Assembly (NCBI GenBank): GCA_018222405.1
Contig: JAAFAI010000003.1
Coordinates: 242,377 to 306,376, forward strand
Length of the DNA: 64,000 nucleotides
Reading direction: 5' to 3'
Source of the DNA: Gammaproteobacteria bacterium
GTDB lineage: Bacteria > Pseudomonadota > Gammaproteobacteria > Enterobacterales > Alteromonadaceae
The translations under genes were made by a program, and so were the position numbers. Numbering within the stretch: the first letter of the stretch is position 1; every line of letters begins with the position of its first letter. The notes under the pieces were generated by a model. It searched no databases. It had not been told where the DNA came from and saw nothing but the letters and a program-made list of their open reading frames with translations. This document shows, piece by piece, positions 25,716 to 35,926 of this stretch.

Positions 25716-27404
25716 GTGGCTGAAGCAACGGGAACAAATCTGGCCGTCTCTGACGGGGCGGATTCCGATAACGAGCAAAAATCCGGCTTTATGGACACCA
25801 TTGGCAGTACCGATATGGTGCGCCAGATGACGCTGGTCGTTGTGTTGGTGATCAGCGTGGCTATCGCCATCTTTGTGGTGTTGTTTGTCCAGGAGCCGGA
25901 TTTCCGTCCGCTGGCTAAAATGGACACCGAAGAGCTCATCGAAACCCTCGATTACCTTGATGCTAACCAGATTGAATATCAGCTGGAAGGCAACGTGGTT
26001 CATGTCCGTGTCGACGAATATCAAAAAATTAAACTGGGTATGAGCCGTGAAGGCCTGGCGCAGGCTGAACAGGCTGGCAGCGATATTATCATGCAGGATA
26101 TGGGCTTCGGAGTGTCGCAACGGGTGGAAATGGAACGCCTCAAGCACGCCCGGGAAATGCAGGTGGCGGCCACGATTGAAGACATGGCCAGCATCAAGAA
26201 GGCCCGGGTGCTGCTGGCATTGCCCAAAGAAAATGTGTTTGCCCGTCGTGAGAAAAAAGCCAGTGCTACGGTGGTACTAACCGCCACCCGAGGTTCGGCG
26301 ATCACCGGCGAAGAAGTCGATGCAGTGGTCGAGATCGTTGCCTCTGCAGTGCAGGGCATGGAGCCTGAACGGGTTACCGTTACCGACAGCAACGGCCGCT
26401 TGCTTAACTCCGGCTCACAGAATTCAGTGAGTGCCAGAGCACGAAAAGAATATGAAATCGAACGTCAGCGTGAGAGTGAGTATCAGGAAAAGATTGATGC
26501 TATTTTGATCCCCGTACTGGGTATTGGTAATTACACTGCGCAGGTGGATGTCAGCATGGATTTTACCGCGGTGGAACAAACCCAACGCCGTTATAATCCG
26601 GATTTACCCGCCGTGCGCAGTGAAATGGTAGTGGAGGAAAACTCAGTAGGATCAGTGGCCGCAGGCATTCCCGGCGCTATCAGTAACCAGCCGCCACTGG
26701 ACGCGAATATCCCTGAAAACGCCATTGGCAATGGTCAGGTTGCGCCGGTCCCCGGCAGAACCACCAAAGAGTCGACCCGCAACTATGAACTGGACACTAC
26801 CATTAGCCATACAAAGCAACAAACCGGCGTGATCCGTCGCCTGAGTGTATCGGTGGCGGTGGACTACCAACAAAGCACGGCTGAAGACGGCACCGTTACC
26901 AGCGAAGCCCGCAGCCAGGAAGAGTTGCTGAGCATTCGCCGTTTACTGCAGGGCGGTATTGGCTTCGACGTTACCCGTGGCGACAGCCTCGAAGTGGTCA
27001 GCATGCCATTCAGCCGCATCGATGCCGGTGATATGGAAGAGTTACCACTTTGGGAACAACCTTTCTTTATGCCTATACTTAAGTGGGTAATGGGCGGACT
27101 GGTCGTTATCACGCTGATCTTTGCCGTCATCAGACCTATGTTGTCAAAACTGATCAACCCGGCGGATAGCCAGGCTAGTGACGAATTCGATGCCGATGAA
27201 GGATTGGATCTGGGTGATGATACCATTAACATGCTGTCCAGCGAGTTTGATGCCGGACAGGTAGGCTTTGCACCGGATGGCTCGTTAATGCTGCCGGACC
27301 TGCATAAAGATGAAGATGTACTTAAAGCGGTACGCGCACTGGTGGCCAATGAACCTGAACTATCTGCCCAGGTAGTGAAAGGCTGGCTGTTACAGGATGA
27401 GTAA
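25716..27404 (+). CDS. fliF: Flagellar MS-ring protein FliF
   Basis: A 562-residue protein with a GTG start. Two membrane segments are visible, near residues 35-55 (LVVVLVISVAIAIFVVLFV) and near residue 455 (GGLVVITLIFAVI), flanking the periplasmic ring-building domains. The cytoplasmic C-terminus ends in a FliG-binding helix (VVKGWLLQDE). It forms the MS ring housing the export apparatus. It is followed by fliG after 15 bases. Confidence 0.97.
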   Translation: MAEATGTNLAVSDGADSDNEQKSGFMDTIGSTDMVRQMTLVVVLVISVAIAIFVVLFVQEPDFRPLAKMDTEELIETLDYLDANQIEYQLEGNVVHVRVDEYQKIKLGMSREGLAQAEQAGSDIIMQDMGFGVSQRVEMERLKHAREMQVAATIEDMASIKKARVLLALPKENVFARREKKASATVVLTATRGSAITGEEVDAVVEIVASAVQGMEPERVTVTDSNGRLLNSGSQNSVSARARKEYEIERQRESEYQEKIDAILIPVLGIGNYTAQVDVSMDFTAVEQTQRRYNPDLPAVRSEMVVEENSVGSVAAGIPGAISNQPPLDANIPENAIGNGQVAPVPGRTTKESTRNYELDTTISHTKQQTGVIRRLSVSVAVDYQQSTAEDGTVTSEARSQEELLSIRRLLQGGIGFDVTRGDSLEVVSMPFSRIDAGDMEELPLWEQPFFMPILKWVMGGLVVITLIFAVIRPMLSKLINPADSQASDEFDADEGLDLGDDTINMLSSEFDAGQVGFAPDGSLMLPDLHKDEDVLKAVRALVANEPELSAQVVKGWLLQDE

Positions 27405-27419
27405 TTAAGAGGTCGTAAA

Positions 27420-28460
27420 ATGGCAGAAGAACTGGCCACACAAGAAGAACAAACTTACGACGTAAGTAAGCTCGAAGGCGTTGAGAAAGCCGCGATCCTG
27501 TTACTGAGCCTGTCGGAAGAAGATGCTGCCCAGATCCTTAAACATCTGGAGCCCAAACAGGTACAAAAGCTCGGTGCGGCCATGGCCCGTATCGATGATA
27601 TGACACAGGCAAAAATAACCTCTGTGCATAAACACTTTATTGAAGAAATCCAGAATTACTCAACCATTGGTTTCCAGAGTCAGGACTTTGTAAAACGGGC
27701 ATTAACTGCCGCGTTGGGTGAAGACAAAGCCGCCAACCTGATTGATCAGATCCTGATGGGCTCAGGCGCTAAAGGTCTGGACTCCCTCAAGTGGATGGAT
27801 TCCAAGCAGGTGGCGAGTATTATTCGCAACGAGCACCCGCAGATCCAGACTATCGTATTGTCTTACCTGGAGCCGGAGCAATCTGCCGAAATTTTGTCGC
27901 AGTTCCCGGAAAAAGTTCGTCTGGATTTATTGATGCGGGTAGCCAACCTCGAAGAAGTTCAGCCTGCCGCATTGCAGGAACTCAACGAGATCATGGAGAA
28001 ACAGTTTGCCGGACAGGCCGGCACTCAGGCAGCCAAAATGGGCGGCCTGAAGTCTGCTGCCGACATTATGAACTACCTCGATACCAATATCGAAGGTCAG
28101 TTGATGGATGCTATTCGCGAACAGGACGAAGAACTCAGTCAGCAAATTCAGGATCTGATGTTTGTCTTCGACAACCTGGTGGATGTGGACGATCGTGGTA
28201 TTCAGGCGATTCTGCGCGAGGTGCAACAAGACTCGCTGCTTAAAGCCATTAAAGGCGCGGATGAAGAACTCAAGAACAAGATCACCAACAATATGTCGAA
28301 ACGTGCAGCAGAAATGCTCACTGATGATCTTGAGGCCATGGGGCCGGTGCGGATAAGCGAAGTGGAAACTGCACAGAAAGAAATTCTGTCGGTGGCCCGA
28401 CGCCTGGCTGATGCCGGTGAAATTATGCTTGGCGGCGGTGGCGGTGAAGAGTTCCTCTAA
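27420..28460 (+). CDS. fliG: Flagellar motor switch protein FliG
   Basis: A 346-residue switch protein with the three FliG domains: an N-terminal FliF-binding region, the EHPQIQT middle motif, and a C-terminal torque-generating domain with the charged helix around LMFVFDNLVDVDDRGIQ. It makes torque with the stator and interacts with FliM. The C-terminus is a Gly-rich tail ending in EEFL. It lies in the fliEFGHIJ operon between fliF and fliH. Confidence 0.97.
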   Translation: MAEELATQEEQTYDVSKLEGVEKAAILLLSLSEEDAAQILKHLEPKQVQKLGAAMARIDDMTQAKITSVHKHFIEEIQNYSTIGFQSQDFVKRALTAALGEDKAANLIDQILMGSGAKGLDSLKWMDSKQVASIIRNEHPQIQTIVLSYLEPEQSAEILSQFPEKVRLDLLMRVANLEEVQPAALQELNEIMEKQFAGQAGTQAAKMGGLKSAADIMNYLDTNIEGQLMDAIREQDEELSQQIQDLMFVFDNLVDVDDRGIQAILREVQQDSLLKAIKGADEELKNKITNNMSKRAAEMLTDDLEAMGPVRISEVETAQKEILSVARRLADAGEIMLGGGGGEEFL

Positions 28461-28471
28461 CAGGATAAGCT

Positions 28472-29254
28472 ATGAAATCCTATAAATCATTCACGGTTGA
28501 AGAGCTCGAAGACGCCAAAGGCTGGGATTTGCCACACGTTGAGCAGCCACAAGCAACGCAGGAGAGTAAAACCAACGCGCTGAATCGTCGCAGCGACTGG
28601 AAGTATGAACCGCCGGAAGAGCCGGAAGAAATTAAACCGCCCACCGCCGAGGAAATAGAAGCCATTCGTCAGGCCGCCTATGAAGAGGGCTATAACGAAG
28701 GCAAACAAACCGGTTTTGAAGAAGGTAAAGCCGAGGGCCAGGCGCAGGGGCATGAAGAGGGCCTGGCCAGTGGTCACGAGGCCGGACTGGCCCAGGGGCT
28801 TGAGCAGGGCCAGGCACAAATCAGCCAGCAAACCGAATTGTGGGAATCGCTGGTTACTCACCTTCATGAACCGTTGACTAAAGTGGATGAACAGGTTCGC
28901 AAAGAAGTGGTTAAACTGGCCGTGGCGCTGGCACGTTCGGTAGTCCGCACGGAAGTCAGAACCAACGAAGACATTATTCTGCAGGCGCTCAGTGAAGGGC
29001 TTAAAGCGCTGCCGGTGGAAGAAAACCACTACAGTATTCATCTGCATCCTGAAGATATCCAACTGGTGCAGACGCATTTTAGCGAAGAAACCATCAAAGA
29101 ACGCGGTTGGACACTCATTGATACCCCGGGTATGGAACGCGGCGGTTGCGATATTGTTACCCAGCATAACGCTGTAGACCTTTCCATTGAACGGCGCAGT
29201 CGCAATGTGCTCGATAAATTCCTGTTAGAGCAGGGCTTATCTGATGACAGTTAG
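28472..29254 (+). CDS. fliH: Flagellar export regulator FliH
   Basis: A 260-residue protein with the FliH signature: a long run of GxxxG-like repeats ([31 protein letters not shown]; about residues 70-115) forming an unusual helical dimerisation segment, then a C-terminal domain related to V/F-ATPase peripheral stalk proteins. It binds and restrains the FliI ATPase and links it to the C-ring. The last 11 bases overlap fliI. Confidence 0.93.
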   Translation: MKSYKSFTVEELEDAKGWDLPHVEQPQATQESKTNALNRRSDWKYEPPEEPEEIKPPTAEEIEAIRQAAYEEGYNEGKQTGFEEGKAEGQAQGHEEGLASGHEAGLAQGLEQGQAQISQQTELWESLVTHLHEPLTKVDEQVRKEVVKLAVALARSVVRTEVRTNEDIILQALSEGLKALPVEENHYSIHLHPEDIQLVQTHFSEETIKERGWTLIDTPGMERGGCDIVTQHNAVDLSIERRSRNVLDKFLLEQGLSDDS

Positions 29255-30578
29255 CCTGGTATCCCATCTGCAACAATTACAGAAACAGGTGCCGTCGCCA
29301 CCCATTGTTGCGGCCGGTAAGCTTATCCGCGGCATTGGCCTCACGCTTGAGGCAGTAGGTTGTCAATTACCCGTCGGTAGCCAGTGTATGGTGCAAACCA
29401 TCGACGGCGAAATCGAAGCTGAAGTGGTTGGCTTTGGCGATCATATTACTTATTTAATGCCCACCGAAGCGGTACGCGGGATTGTGCCCGGCTCACGGGT
29501 GCTGCCGCTTAATCGGGACAGCGGATTATCCGTAGGGTTAGGAATGCTTGGCAGAGTGGTCGATGGCAATGGCCTGCCGCTTGACGGGCTTGGCCCCATT
29601 GAATCAACTGAACGGGTGCCTACCACCAAACCGCCAATTAATCCGCTGGCGCGGCGTACTATTGCCGAACCTATGGATGTGGGTGTGCGCGCAATCAATG
29701 CCATCACTACCGTAGGGGTAGGACAGCGTATGGGTTTATTTGCCGGCAGTGGCGTGGGTAAAAGTGTGCTGCTCGGTATGATGACCCGCGGTGCCAAAGC
29801 CGATGTGGTGGTAGTTGGTCTGGTGGGTGAACGGGGCCGCGAGGTAAAAGAATTTATCCACGATATTCTTACCGAAGAAGAACGTCAGCGCGCGGTCGTT
29901 GTTGCCGCGCCAGCCGATACTTCGCCACTGATGCGATTAAAGGGGTGTGAAACCGCCGTTACCATTGCCGAATATTTTCGCGATCAGGGCATGAATGTCC
30001 TGTTACTTATCGATTCGTTAACCCGTTATGCCATGGCCCAGCGAGAAATTGCGCTGGCGGTAGGTGAGCCGCCGGCCACCAAAGGCTACCCGCCTTCGGT
30101 ATTTGCCCGCTTGCCGGCACTGGTAGAGCGCGCCGGTAACGGCAGCGAAAATCAGGGCTCGATCACGGCTTTTTACACTGTCCTGACAGAAGGTGATGAT
30201 TTACAGGATCCGATTGCCGACTCCGCCCGTGCGATTCTTGACGGTCATATTGTACTGTCCCGCTCGTTGGCGGAAAGCGGCCATTACCCGGCCATCGACA
30301 TTGAGGCCTCCATCAGTCGGGTTATGCCGCAGGTTGTGAGTGAAGAACACCTGTTTCAGGCTCGTCGTATTCGCCAGGTTTATTCCACCTATCAGCAAAA
30401 CCGCGACCTTATTACTCTGGGGGCTTATACGCGTGGCACCGATGCCAGGGTAGATTTAGCCATTAATGCCGAACCGGCCATCAAAGCTTTACTGCAACAG
30501 GGTATGAAACAGGTGACCCCTTACGACGAAAGCCTGGAGGCCATGAGTAAGCTGGCTGGCGGCTTAGGTAAAGGTTAA
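29244..30578 (+). CDS. fliI: Flagellar export ATPase FliI
   Basis: A 444-residue F1-beta-like ATPase with Walker A GSGVGKS, the GERGREV motif and Walker [10 protein letters not shown]. It energises export of flagellar proteins together with the FlhA/FlhB gate. It overlaps fliH by 11 bases and is followed after five bases by fliJ. Confidence 0.97.
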   Translation: MTVSLVSHLQQLQKQVPSPPIVAAGKLIRGIGLTLEAVGCQLPVGSQCMVQTIDGEIEAEVVGFGDHITYLMPTEAVRGIVPGSRVLPLNRDSGLSVGLGMLGRVVDGNGLPLDGLGPIESTERVPTTKPPINPLARRTIAEPMDVGVRAINAITTVGVGQRMGLFAGSGVGKSVLLGMMTRGAKADVVVVGLVGERGREVKEFIHDILTEEERQRAVVVAAPADTSPLMRLKGCETAVTIAEYFRDQGMNVLLLIDSLTRYAMAQREIALAVGEPPATKGYPPSVFARLPALVERAGNGSENQGSITAFYTVLTEGDDLQDPIADSARAILDGHIVLSRSLAESGHYPAIDIEASISRVMPQVVSEEHLFQARRIRQVYSTYQQNRDLITLGAYTRGTDARVDLAINAEPAIKALLQQGMKQVTPYDESLEAMSKLAGGLGKG

Positions 30579-30583
30579 CACCG

Positions 30584-31048
30584 ATGGCCCGTAACGAAGT
30601 CACCCGTTCTATTGAGCAGCTAGCCACCGTATTACGGATGGAGCTGGAAAAAGAAAACAAAGCCTTAAATGCCTTTCGCCTGGCTCAGGATTATCATCAG
30701 CAACAGCGTACCAAACTCACCAGCCTGCAACAGTACCGCATGGACTATGTGCGGCAGCTGCAACAGGAAGGTAGTGGCGGCGTAAAAGCGCATCACTACC
30801 AACAGCGTTTGTCTTTTGTCGCCAAGCTGGATAAAGCTTGTGAGCAGCAGGGGCACGTTATTGCCCAGTGCAAAATGGCCGCCGATCAGCGGCGCACCCA
30901 GTGGCTGGCCCAGCAGCGCCGCCGCCAGGCCGTTGAAAAGCTCATTGAAAAGAAAGATCAGAGCCTGCAGATTATCGACAACCGTATCGAACAACAAATG
31001 ATGGATGAGCTGGCTACCCAGCGACTGCTCCGCCGTTCTATCTCATGA
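30584..31048 (+). CDS. fliJ: Flagellar export protein FliJ
   Basis: A 154-residue, highly charged coiled-coil protein rich in Gln, Arg and Lys, of FliJ length and position (directly after fliI). FliJ is the central stalk-like subunit inside the FliI hexamer and helps couple export to proton motive force. Recognition rests on size, coiled-coil composition and gene order. No terminator was seen before the fliK promoter. Confidence 0.88.
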   Translation: MARNEVTRSIEQLATVLRMELEKENKALNAFRLAQDYHQQQRTKLTSLQQYRMDYVRQLQQEGSGGVKAHHYQQRLSFVAKLDKACEQQGHVIAQCKMAADQRRTQWLAQQRRRQAVEKLIEKKDQSLQIIDNRIEQQMMDELATQRLLRRSIS

Positions 31049-31066
31049 ACCTGCCTTTTTTAAAAG

Positions 31067-31083
31067 TGGCGCACTCTTTGCAA
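31067..31083 (+). promoter_or_regulatory. Sigma-54 promoter for fliK
   Basis: TGGCGC, five bases, TTGCA with invariant GG-N10-GC spacing, only one core base from consensus (TGGCGC for TGGCAC). It starts 19 bases after the fliJ stop and lies about 75 bases before the fliK ATG. Confidence 0.72.
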
Positions 31084-31157
31084 AATCTTTACTCAAGCGA
31101 CTAATACTGATGTAACAACACATCAAATTCAAGCAGTTAGGTATTGAGGACTCGGTT

Positions 31158-33347
31158 ATGATGCAACAGCTTGCCACGCAACGATCACAAATTGCCGCCT
31201 TCCCGGAGAGATTGCCGGAAAGTGCTGCTAAACGTGATCCGGCTCAAACCAGTGAGTCTGTATTCCCTGTCAGTCCTGATCAGTCGGCAGAGGCAACGTC
31301 GGGCAAAAGTGCGCCGGCAAAAGATAGCTTTGCCGAGGTGCTTAATCGCCAGCGTGGCGACGAACAAGCTGCCGAGACAAAAAGCAAAGCCGCTAAAGAG
31401 AGTAAGTCAGCGTCTGAGAATGAGGAACTAACGGCCAGGTCTTCAGCTCAGCAGAGTAAGAAAGAAGCTTCTGACACCAACAGTACGGCAAAAACAGAGA
31501 GCGGTGAGTCAACTGGCGATCCGATTGGCGATCAAGCCAGTAAAACAACAGACAAGCTTGCCGGTGATTCGGAAAGCGACGCACAAGCGACGTCAGGGAA
31601 AATGGCCAGCGGCGCTGAAGAGCTGATAGAGACTAATGAGCGTCAGGTTTCCGCCACTCAGACAACTGAGGATCGTATCGACAATATTGCCGCTGCCGAG
31701 GAGGATATTGCCGATATTGCCATGTGGCTGGGCGGCAATGCTACTCCCACGGCCGATGGCGAGCCGGATTATCTCGCTCTGGTAGACGCGGTACGCGCCC
31801 TGCAGGATAAGTTAACCCCGGCCGGAGACAAATCAGCAACCCCCAATGAGCCGCTTAGTAGCGAAGATATTGTCAGTATGCTGCCAACCGATATGGGTAA
31901 ACCCATAGAGGGGGACGTGCTAACCAAATTGCAGGACTGGCTGAATAGTTTGTTGCCAGGTGAACTGCCAGGGGATATTCAGGCCTCACCACTGCAGCAA
32001 ATGCGAGGTGCTGAACAGGTACTCTCTGATCTATTGGCATTGGTAAAGCAGGTCAAAGCCGGCGCAGCAAATGAAGAGGCGGGAACAGAAAAGAGCATAT
32101 CTACCTCTGCCCCTGCCTTATTAACGGCTGTAGAGAACATGACGACAGAGTCAGCAGATAAAGCCGCTGAAGATGCGCAATTGTCAGACGAAAACCTGTT
32201 AGCTCTGGCCATGGCATTGTTGCAGGGATTACCGGGCGAGCGTCAGAACGCAAAAAATGATACCAACCCAGCAGCCGAGGAAGGTGAGCAGGAGCTATTA
32301 CCTGAGCTGGCAGCGGCTAACGTGCAACTTGCCGAAGAACCGATTGCCGTGGCAGAGGCAACAGACGAAGCGCTAATCAATCAGGCTGCGTTGCTGGTAA
32401 GCCTTATGCGTCAGGCTCAGCAAAATGCAGAAACACCGAAAACAGAGACTCCCGTTAATGCCGAAAAAGGGCCCGTCAAAGTCACCGACCTGGATGCGCT
32501 GACTTCGATGCTTAGCGAAAGTAACGATAAGACCTTACAGGAACTGGCGCAGGTGATGACTGATAGTGCCAGTAAAGCCAACCCGGCACTCACCGATACC
32601 CAGTTAAGTCAGATGCGCAGCCAGTTAACTACCGGCCTTGAAGAAATGCGCGCACAGTTAAAGCAGGGTCATCAACCGGGTATTGATTTGGCCGCGTTGG
32701 TACAGCAATCCGTGCAGGATGTCGCCCCGGAAAATACACAGAATATAGTGTTGCCGGTCATGCAGGATGTTCAGCAACTGACCCAGCTTGCTGCTATGGC
32801 TGGCATGAGCCAGGGACAGGAGCAACAGTTAGGTGAGTTGATCACCGTCGCCCGGGATATGCTGGTTCATGAAACCCGCCAGCAGCACGGTGATACCCTT
32901 AAATCCATGCAACAGCAATCCGTTTTCGATAAGCCGGTCAATGTTCAGCAAACCCAGGGCCAGCAACAAATTGCCGAGAAGATCCGCTGGATGGTAAATG
33001 GTCGTCAATCGATGGCTGAAATCCGTCTTGACCCACCGGAAATGGGCAGCATGCAGATCCGCCTGAACGTTTCGGGCGACAGCGCTTCGGTAAGTTTTGT
33101 GGTGCAATCTCAGCAGGCAAAAGAAGCGCTGAACGAAGCGATGCCGCGGTTACGGGATATGTTTTCGGAACAGGGGCTGGATTTAGGCGAGTCCTTTGTC
33201 AGTCAACAAAACAGTGGTGAAGCCGGAGACGGAGAGTTTGCCGAACAGCAGGGCGGTGGCTTTGGTGAATCGGCTGAAGACGAGACAAAAAGTCAGGAAA
33301 CTCACGTTGTCCGACCTGCAAACGGCCTGATTGACGACTATGTTTAA
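31158..33347 (+). CDS. fliK: Flagellar hook-length control protein FliK
   Basis: A 729-residue protein, much longer than the ~400-residue E. coli form. The first ~580 residues are low-complexity and acidic (Ala, Glu, Ser, Lys, Asp), as expected of the stretchable ruler region. The C-terminal domain (~600-690) has the Flg_hook signature LDPPEMGSMQIRLNVSG, which switches FlhB specificity when the hook is full length. ATG at 31158 has GAGGA seven bases upstream. Its stop lies in a hairpin (33337-33358). Confidence 0.93.
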   Translation: MMQQLATQRSQIAAFPERLPESAAKRDPAQTSESVFPVSPDQSAEATSGKSAPAKDSFAEVLNRQRGDEQAAETKSKAAKESKSASENEELTARSSAQQSKKEASDTNSTAKTESGESTGDPIGDQASKTTDKLAGDSESDAQATSGKMASGAEELIETNERQVSATQTTEDRIDNIAAAEEDIADIAMWLGGNATPTADGEPDYLALVDAVRALQDKLTPAGDKSATPNEPLSSEDIVSMLPTDMGKPIEGDVLTKLQDWLNSLLPGELPGDIQASPLQQMRGAEQVLSDLLALVKQVKAGAANEEAGTEKSISTSAPALLTAVENMTTESADKAAEDAQLSDENLLALAMALLQGLPGERQNAKNDTNPAAEEGEQELLPELAAANVQLAEEPIAVAEATDEALINQAALLVSLMRQAQQNAETPKTETPVNAEKGPVKVTDLDALTSMLSESNDKTLQELAQVMTDSASKANPALTDTQLSQMRSQLTTGLEEMRAQLKQGHQPGIDLAALVQQSVQDVAPENTQNIVLPVMQDVQQLTQLAAMAGMSQGQEQQLGELITVARDMLVHETRQQHGDTLKSMQQQSVFDKPVNVQQTQGQQQIAEKIRWMVNGRQSMAEIRLDPPEMGSMQIRLNVSGDSASVSFVVQSQQAKEALNEAMPRLRDMFSEQGLDLGESFVSQQNSGEAGDGEFAEQQGGGFGESAEDETKSQETHVVRPANGLIDDYV

Positions 33348-33358
33348 TAAAACATAGT
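33337..33358 (+). other. Hairpin overlapping the fliK stop codon
   Basis: ACTATGTTT and AAACATAGT form a perfect nine-base-pair stem with loop AATA; the fliK TAA (33345-33347) lies at the stem-loop junction. There is no T-run after it, so it is not a typical terminator. It may be an mRNA processing or stability element between fliK and fliL. Confidence 0.4.
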
Positions 33359-33366
33359 GTTTGCCG

Positions 33367-33394
33367 TTGCCATTTATTGGTGAGCAGACATAAT
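33367..33394 (+). promoter_or_regulatory. Candidate sigma-70 promoter for fliL
   Basis: TTGCCA, 16 bases, CATAAT: five of six bases match each box. It lies after the fliK hairpin and about 35 bases before the fliL ATG, so it could give fliL-flhB an internal start. Confidence 0.42.
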
Positions 33395-33428
33395 ACGCCT
33401 AATTTGTGTATGTGAGAGTGGTTGGAAA

Positions 33429-33959
33429 ATGGCTGAAGAAGAGTTACAGATTGAAGAAACCGGTGGTAAGAAAAGCAAGCTGATGCTGATCATCATTATC
33501 GCCGTAGTGCTGATTGGCGGCGGTGGTGCAGCGTACTTCTTCTTATTTGCCGGCGGTGATGAACCAACAGCTGCAGAGGAACTGGCGGCTGAAGGTGGTG
33601 GCCAGGCGGCCGCAGTGCCTGATGCAAACGCTAGTGTAGGCACGGCGCTCTATGTAGCCATGCCGCGGCCGATTGTATTTAACGTGCCGGGATCCGGTCG
33701 TGACCGACTGGTACAGATTAAAGTTCAGTTAATGGTGCGTGGTACCGATAACGAGGAAAAGGCAAAAACCCATATTCCTTTAATCGAAGGTACCTTGTTG
33801 CAAACCTTCAGCGCCAGCAACGCTGATGACCTGGTAACAGAGCCGGGTAAAATTGAGTTAAGAGACAATGCCCTGGAAGCGGTGCAGAACGCACTGAAGG
33901 ACATTGCTGGTGGTGAAGTGGTTGAACGGGTACTGTTTACCGACTTCGTTATGCAATAG
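33429..33959 (+). CDS. fliL: Flagellar basal body-associated protein FliL
   Basis: A 176-residue protein: short cytoplasmic N-terminus, one membrane segment (LMLIIIIAVVLIGGGGAAYFF region, residues ~18-40), a Gly/Ala/Glu linker and a periplasmic stomatin-like domain with YVAMPRPIVFNV and the C-terminal VLFTDFVMQ. It surrounds and supports the stator units. Followed by fliM after 12 bases. Confidence 0.95.
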   Translation: MAEEELQIEETGGKKSKLMLIIIIAVVLIGGGGAAYFFLFAGGDEPTAAEELAAEGGGQAAAVPDANASVGTALYVAMPRPIVFNVPGSGRDRLVQIKVQLMVRGTDNEEKAKTHIPLIEGTLLQTFSASNADDLVTEPGKIELRDNALEAVQNALKDIAGGEVVERVLFTDFVMQ

Positions 33960-33971
33960 CAGGAGTTCGCT

Positions 33972-35030
33972 GTGAGCGATTTATTATCACAAGATGAAAT
34001 TGATGCGCTGCTCCACGGAGTAGACGACGTCGAGGAAGAAGAAGTCGCCCATGATCCGGGAGACTCGTCGGCGCTCGAGTATGACTTTTCATCACAGGAT
34101 CGTATCGTTCGTGGCCGAATGCCAACACTGGAAATTGTTAATGAGCGATTCGCCCGACATTTACGGGTGAGTCTGTTCAATATGATGCGCCGTAGTGCGG
34201 AAGTGTCGATTAACGGAATTCAGATGATTAAGTTTGGTGAGTACATTCATACCCTGTTTGTGCCTACCAGCCTGAACATGGTGCGTTTCAGACCGTTAAA
34301 AGGCACCGGTCTGATAACCATGGAAGCGCGCCTGGTCTTTATTTTGGTGGATAACTTCTTTGGTGGTGACGGCCGTTACCACGCGAAAATTGAGGGGCGG
34401 GAATTTACCCCCACTGAGCGGCGTATTATTCAGATGCTGCTGAAAATCATTTTCGAGGATTACAAGGAAGCCTGGGCACCGGTAATGGATGTGTCGTTTG
34501 AATACCTCGACTCCGAAGTAAACCCGGCCATGGCTAACATTGTCAGCCCGACGGAAGTGGTGGTGATCAGTTCATTCCATATTGAACTGGACGGCGGTGG
34601 CGGTGATTTCCACGTGTCACTGCCTTACTCGATGCTGGAGCCCATCCGCGAACTGCTCGATGCTGGTGTGCAGAGTGATAAGGAAGATACGGACCTGCGC
34701 TGGAGTAAAGCGCTGCGGGATGAAATTATGGATGTGCATGTGGAACTCAGCACGCACATGCTGGACTTTGAGGTGTCATTACGGGATGTTATGAACTTCA
34801 AGCCCGGCGATATTATCCCCATTGAAATGCCCGAGCATATTACGGTGCTGATTGAAGATTTACCTACCTTCCGGGCCAAGCTGGGTCGGTCGAGGGAAAA
34901 TCTGGCCCTGAAGATTGCCGAGAAGATACCCAGACCTACCTCCGTGAAGTCTGAGTTACAGTTGCTTACCCGTGGTGGCCGGATTATCGATAACGATGCC
35001 GAACTGCAGGTACTGGAAGAAGATTTATAA
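33972..35030 (+). CDS. fliM: Flagellar motor switch protein FliM
   Basis: A 352-residue C-ring protein, GTG start preceded by AGGAG. The N-terminal LSQDEIDALLHG is the CheY-phosphate binding peptide. The middle domain contains the GGxG-like FFGGDGR motif, and the C-terminal domain is a SpoA fold (IPIEMPEHITVLIEDLP). Binding of CheY-P here reverses or stops rotation. It lies in fliKLMNOPQR-flhB order. Confidence 0.97.
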   Translation: MSDLLSQDEIDALLHGVDDVEEEEVAHDPGDSSALEYDFSSQDRIVRGRMPTLEIVNERFARHLRVSLFNMMRRSAEVSINGIQMIKFGEYIHTLFVPTSLNMVRFRPLKGTGLITMEARLVFILVDNFFGGDGRYHAKIEGREFTPTERRIIQMLLKIIFEDYKEAWAPVMDVSFEYLDSEVNPAMANIVSPTEVVVISSFHIELDGGGGDFHVSLPYSMLEPIRELLDAGVQSDKEDTDLRWSKALRDEIMDVHVELSTHMLDFEVSLRDVMNFKPGDIIPIEMPEHITVLIEDLPTFRAKLGRSRENLALKIAEKIPRPTSVKSELQLLTRGGRIIDNDAELQVLEEDL

Positions 35031-35064
35031 TCGCAAGTCAAGTTAAGAGATAAGAGGCGAGATC

Positions 35065-35475
35065 ATGAGTGAAGAAGACGGTATGGACGATTGGGCTGCA
35101 GCCATGGCTGAACAGGCCGATGCTGAGTCCGAAAGCGAAGGGGGTGACGACGACGGCGTCCGCGTAGCTGAACTTGACGAACTGTCTGATGACGCGCCCA
35201 TCACCCAGGAAGAGAAAAAGAAACTCGATACCATTCTGGATATTCCGGTGACCATTTCCATGGAAGTCGGTCGTAGCCAGATCAGTATTCGTAACCTGCT
35301 GCAATTAAACCAGGGCTCAGTGGTTGAGCTCGATCGTGTAGCAGGTGAACCGTTAGACGTTCTTGTAAATGGCACGCTGATTGCTCATGGAGAAGTAGTA
35401 GTGGTCAACGACAAGTTCGGGATTCGGTTAACGGATGTTATTAGTCAAATCGAGAGAATCAAAAAGCTCAGGTAA
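35065..35475 (+). CDS. fliN: Flagellar motor switch protein FliN
   Basis: A 136-residue protein whose second half is the SpoA domain typical of FliN (LDIPVTISMEVGRSQISIRNLL and VVVVNDKFGIRL). The first ~50 residues are acidic. It forms the base of the C-ring with FliM and docks FliH-FliI. Its last 41 bases overlap the proposed fliO start. Confidence 0.95.
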   Translation: MSEEDGMDDWAAAMAEQADAESESEGGDDDGVRVAELDELSDDAPITQEEKKKLDTILDIPVTISMEVGRSQISIRNLLQLNQGSVVELDRVAGEPLDVLVNGTLIAHGEVVVVNDKFGIRLTDVISQIERIKKLR

Positions 35476-35926
35476 ATTTCCTTTCAAAACAGGGGGATGC
35501 TTTGTCTCCCTGGTTTCAACCCTGTATTGTGCTGAGGCGCAGGCCGCCAATTCCATCACCAATCCCAGCTCGGTACTGTCAATTTTTCTATCATTGCTGT
35601 TGATTGTCGCGATTATATTTTCCCTCGCTTACGTTATGCGACGGTTTAATGTCACTCCCGGCAGTTCCGGTCAGTTAAAAGTCATTGCCAGCTTGTCGGC
35701 AGGTGCCCGCGAGCGGGTTATGGTGTTACAGGTGGGCGATGAGCAACACCTGATTGGCGTCACCGCCCAAAACATCAATCATCTCAGCAAACTCGAACAG
35801 CCGCTGGAAAACGTCACCGGCAACGCCGCTGGCAGCGGCGGTGGTGCAGCGTTCAAACAAAAGCTGGTGCAGGCCATGGCGCAAAAAATGAATCCGGGTA
35901 TGAAGGACAATAACGATGACAAATAA
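35435..35926 (+). CDS. fliO: Flagellar biosynthesis protein FliO
   Basis: A 163-residue protein: a weakly hydrophobic N-terminal stretch, one strong membrane segment ([20 protein letters not shown], near residues 49-68), then a FliO cytoplasmic domain ([29 protein letters not shown]). FliO assists FliP ring assembly. The only in-frame ATG before the membrane segment is at 35435, inside fliN; this overlap is long, and a non-ATG start after 35475 cannot be excluded. Confidence 0.85.
   Translation: MLLVKSRESKSSGKFPFKTGGCFVSLVSTLYCAEAQAANSITNPSSVLSIFLSLLLIVAIIFSLAYVMRRFNVTPGSSGQLKVIASLSAGARERVMVLQVGDEQHLIGVTAQNINHLSKLEQPLENVTGNAAGSGGGAAFKQKLVQAMAQKMNPGMKDNNDDK

Noticed and set aside
25554..26147. 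197-residue minus-strand reading frame opposite fliE-fliF
   Set aside because: It crosses two clear plus-strand genes and has no recognisable motif.
28487..29167. 226-residue minus-strand reading frame opposite fliH
   Set aside because: It is antisense to a convincing fliH, shows no domain and is explained by the repetitive codon use of that gene.
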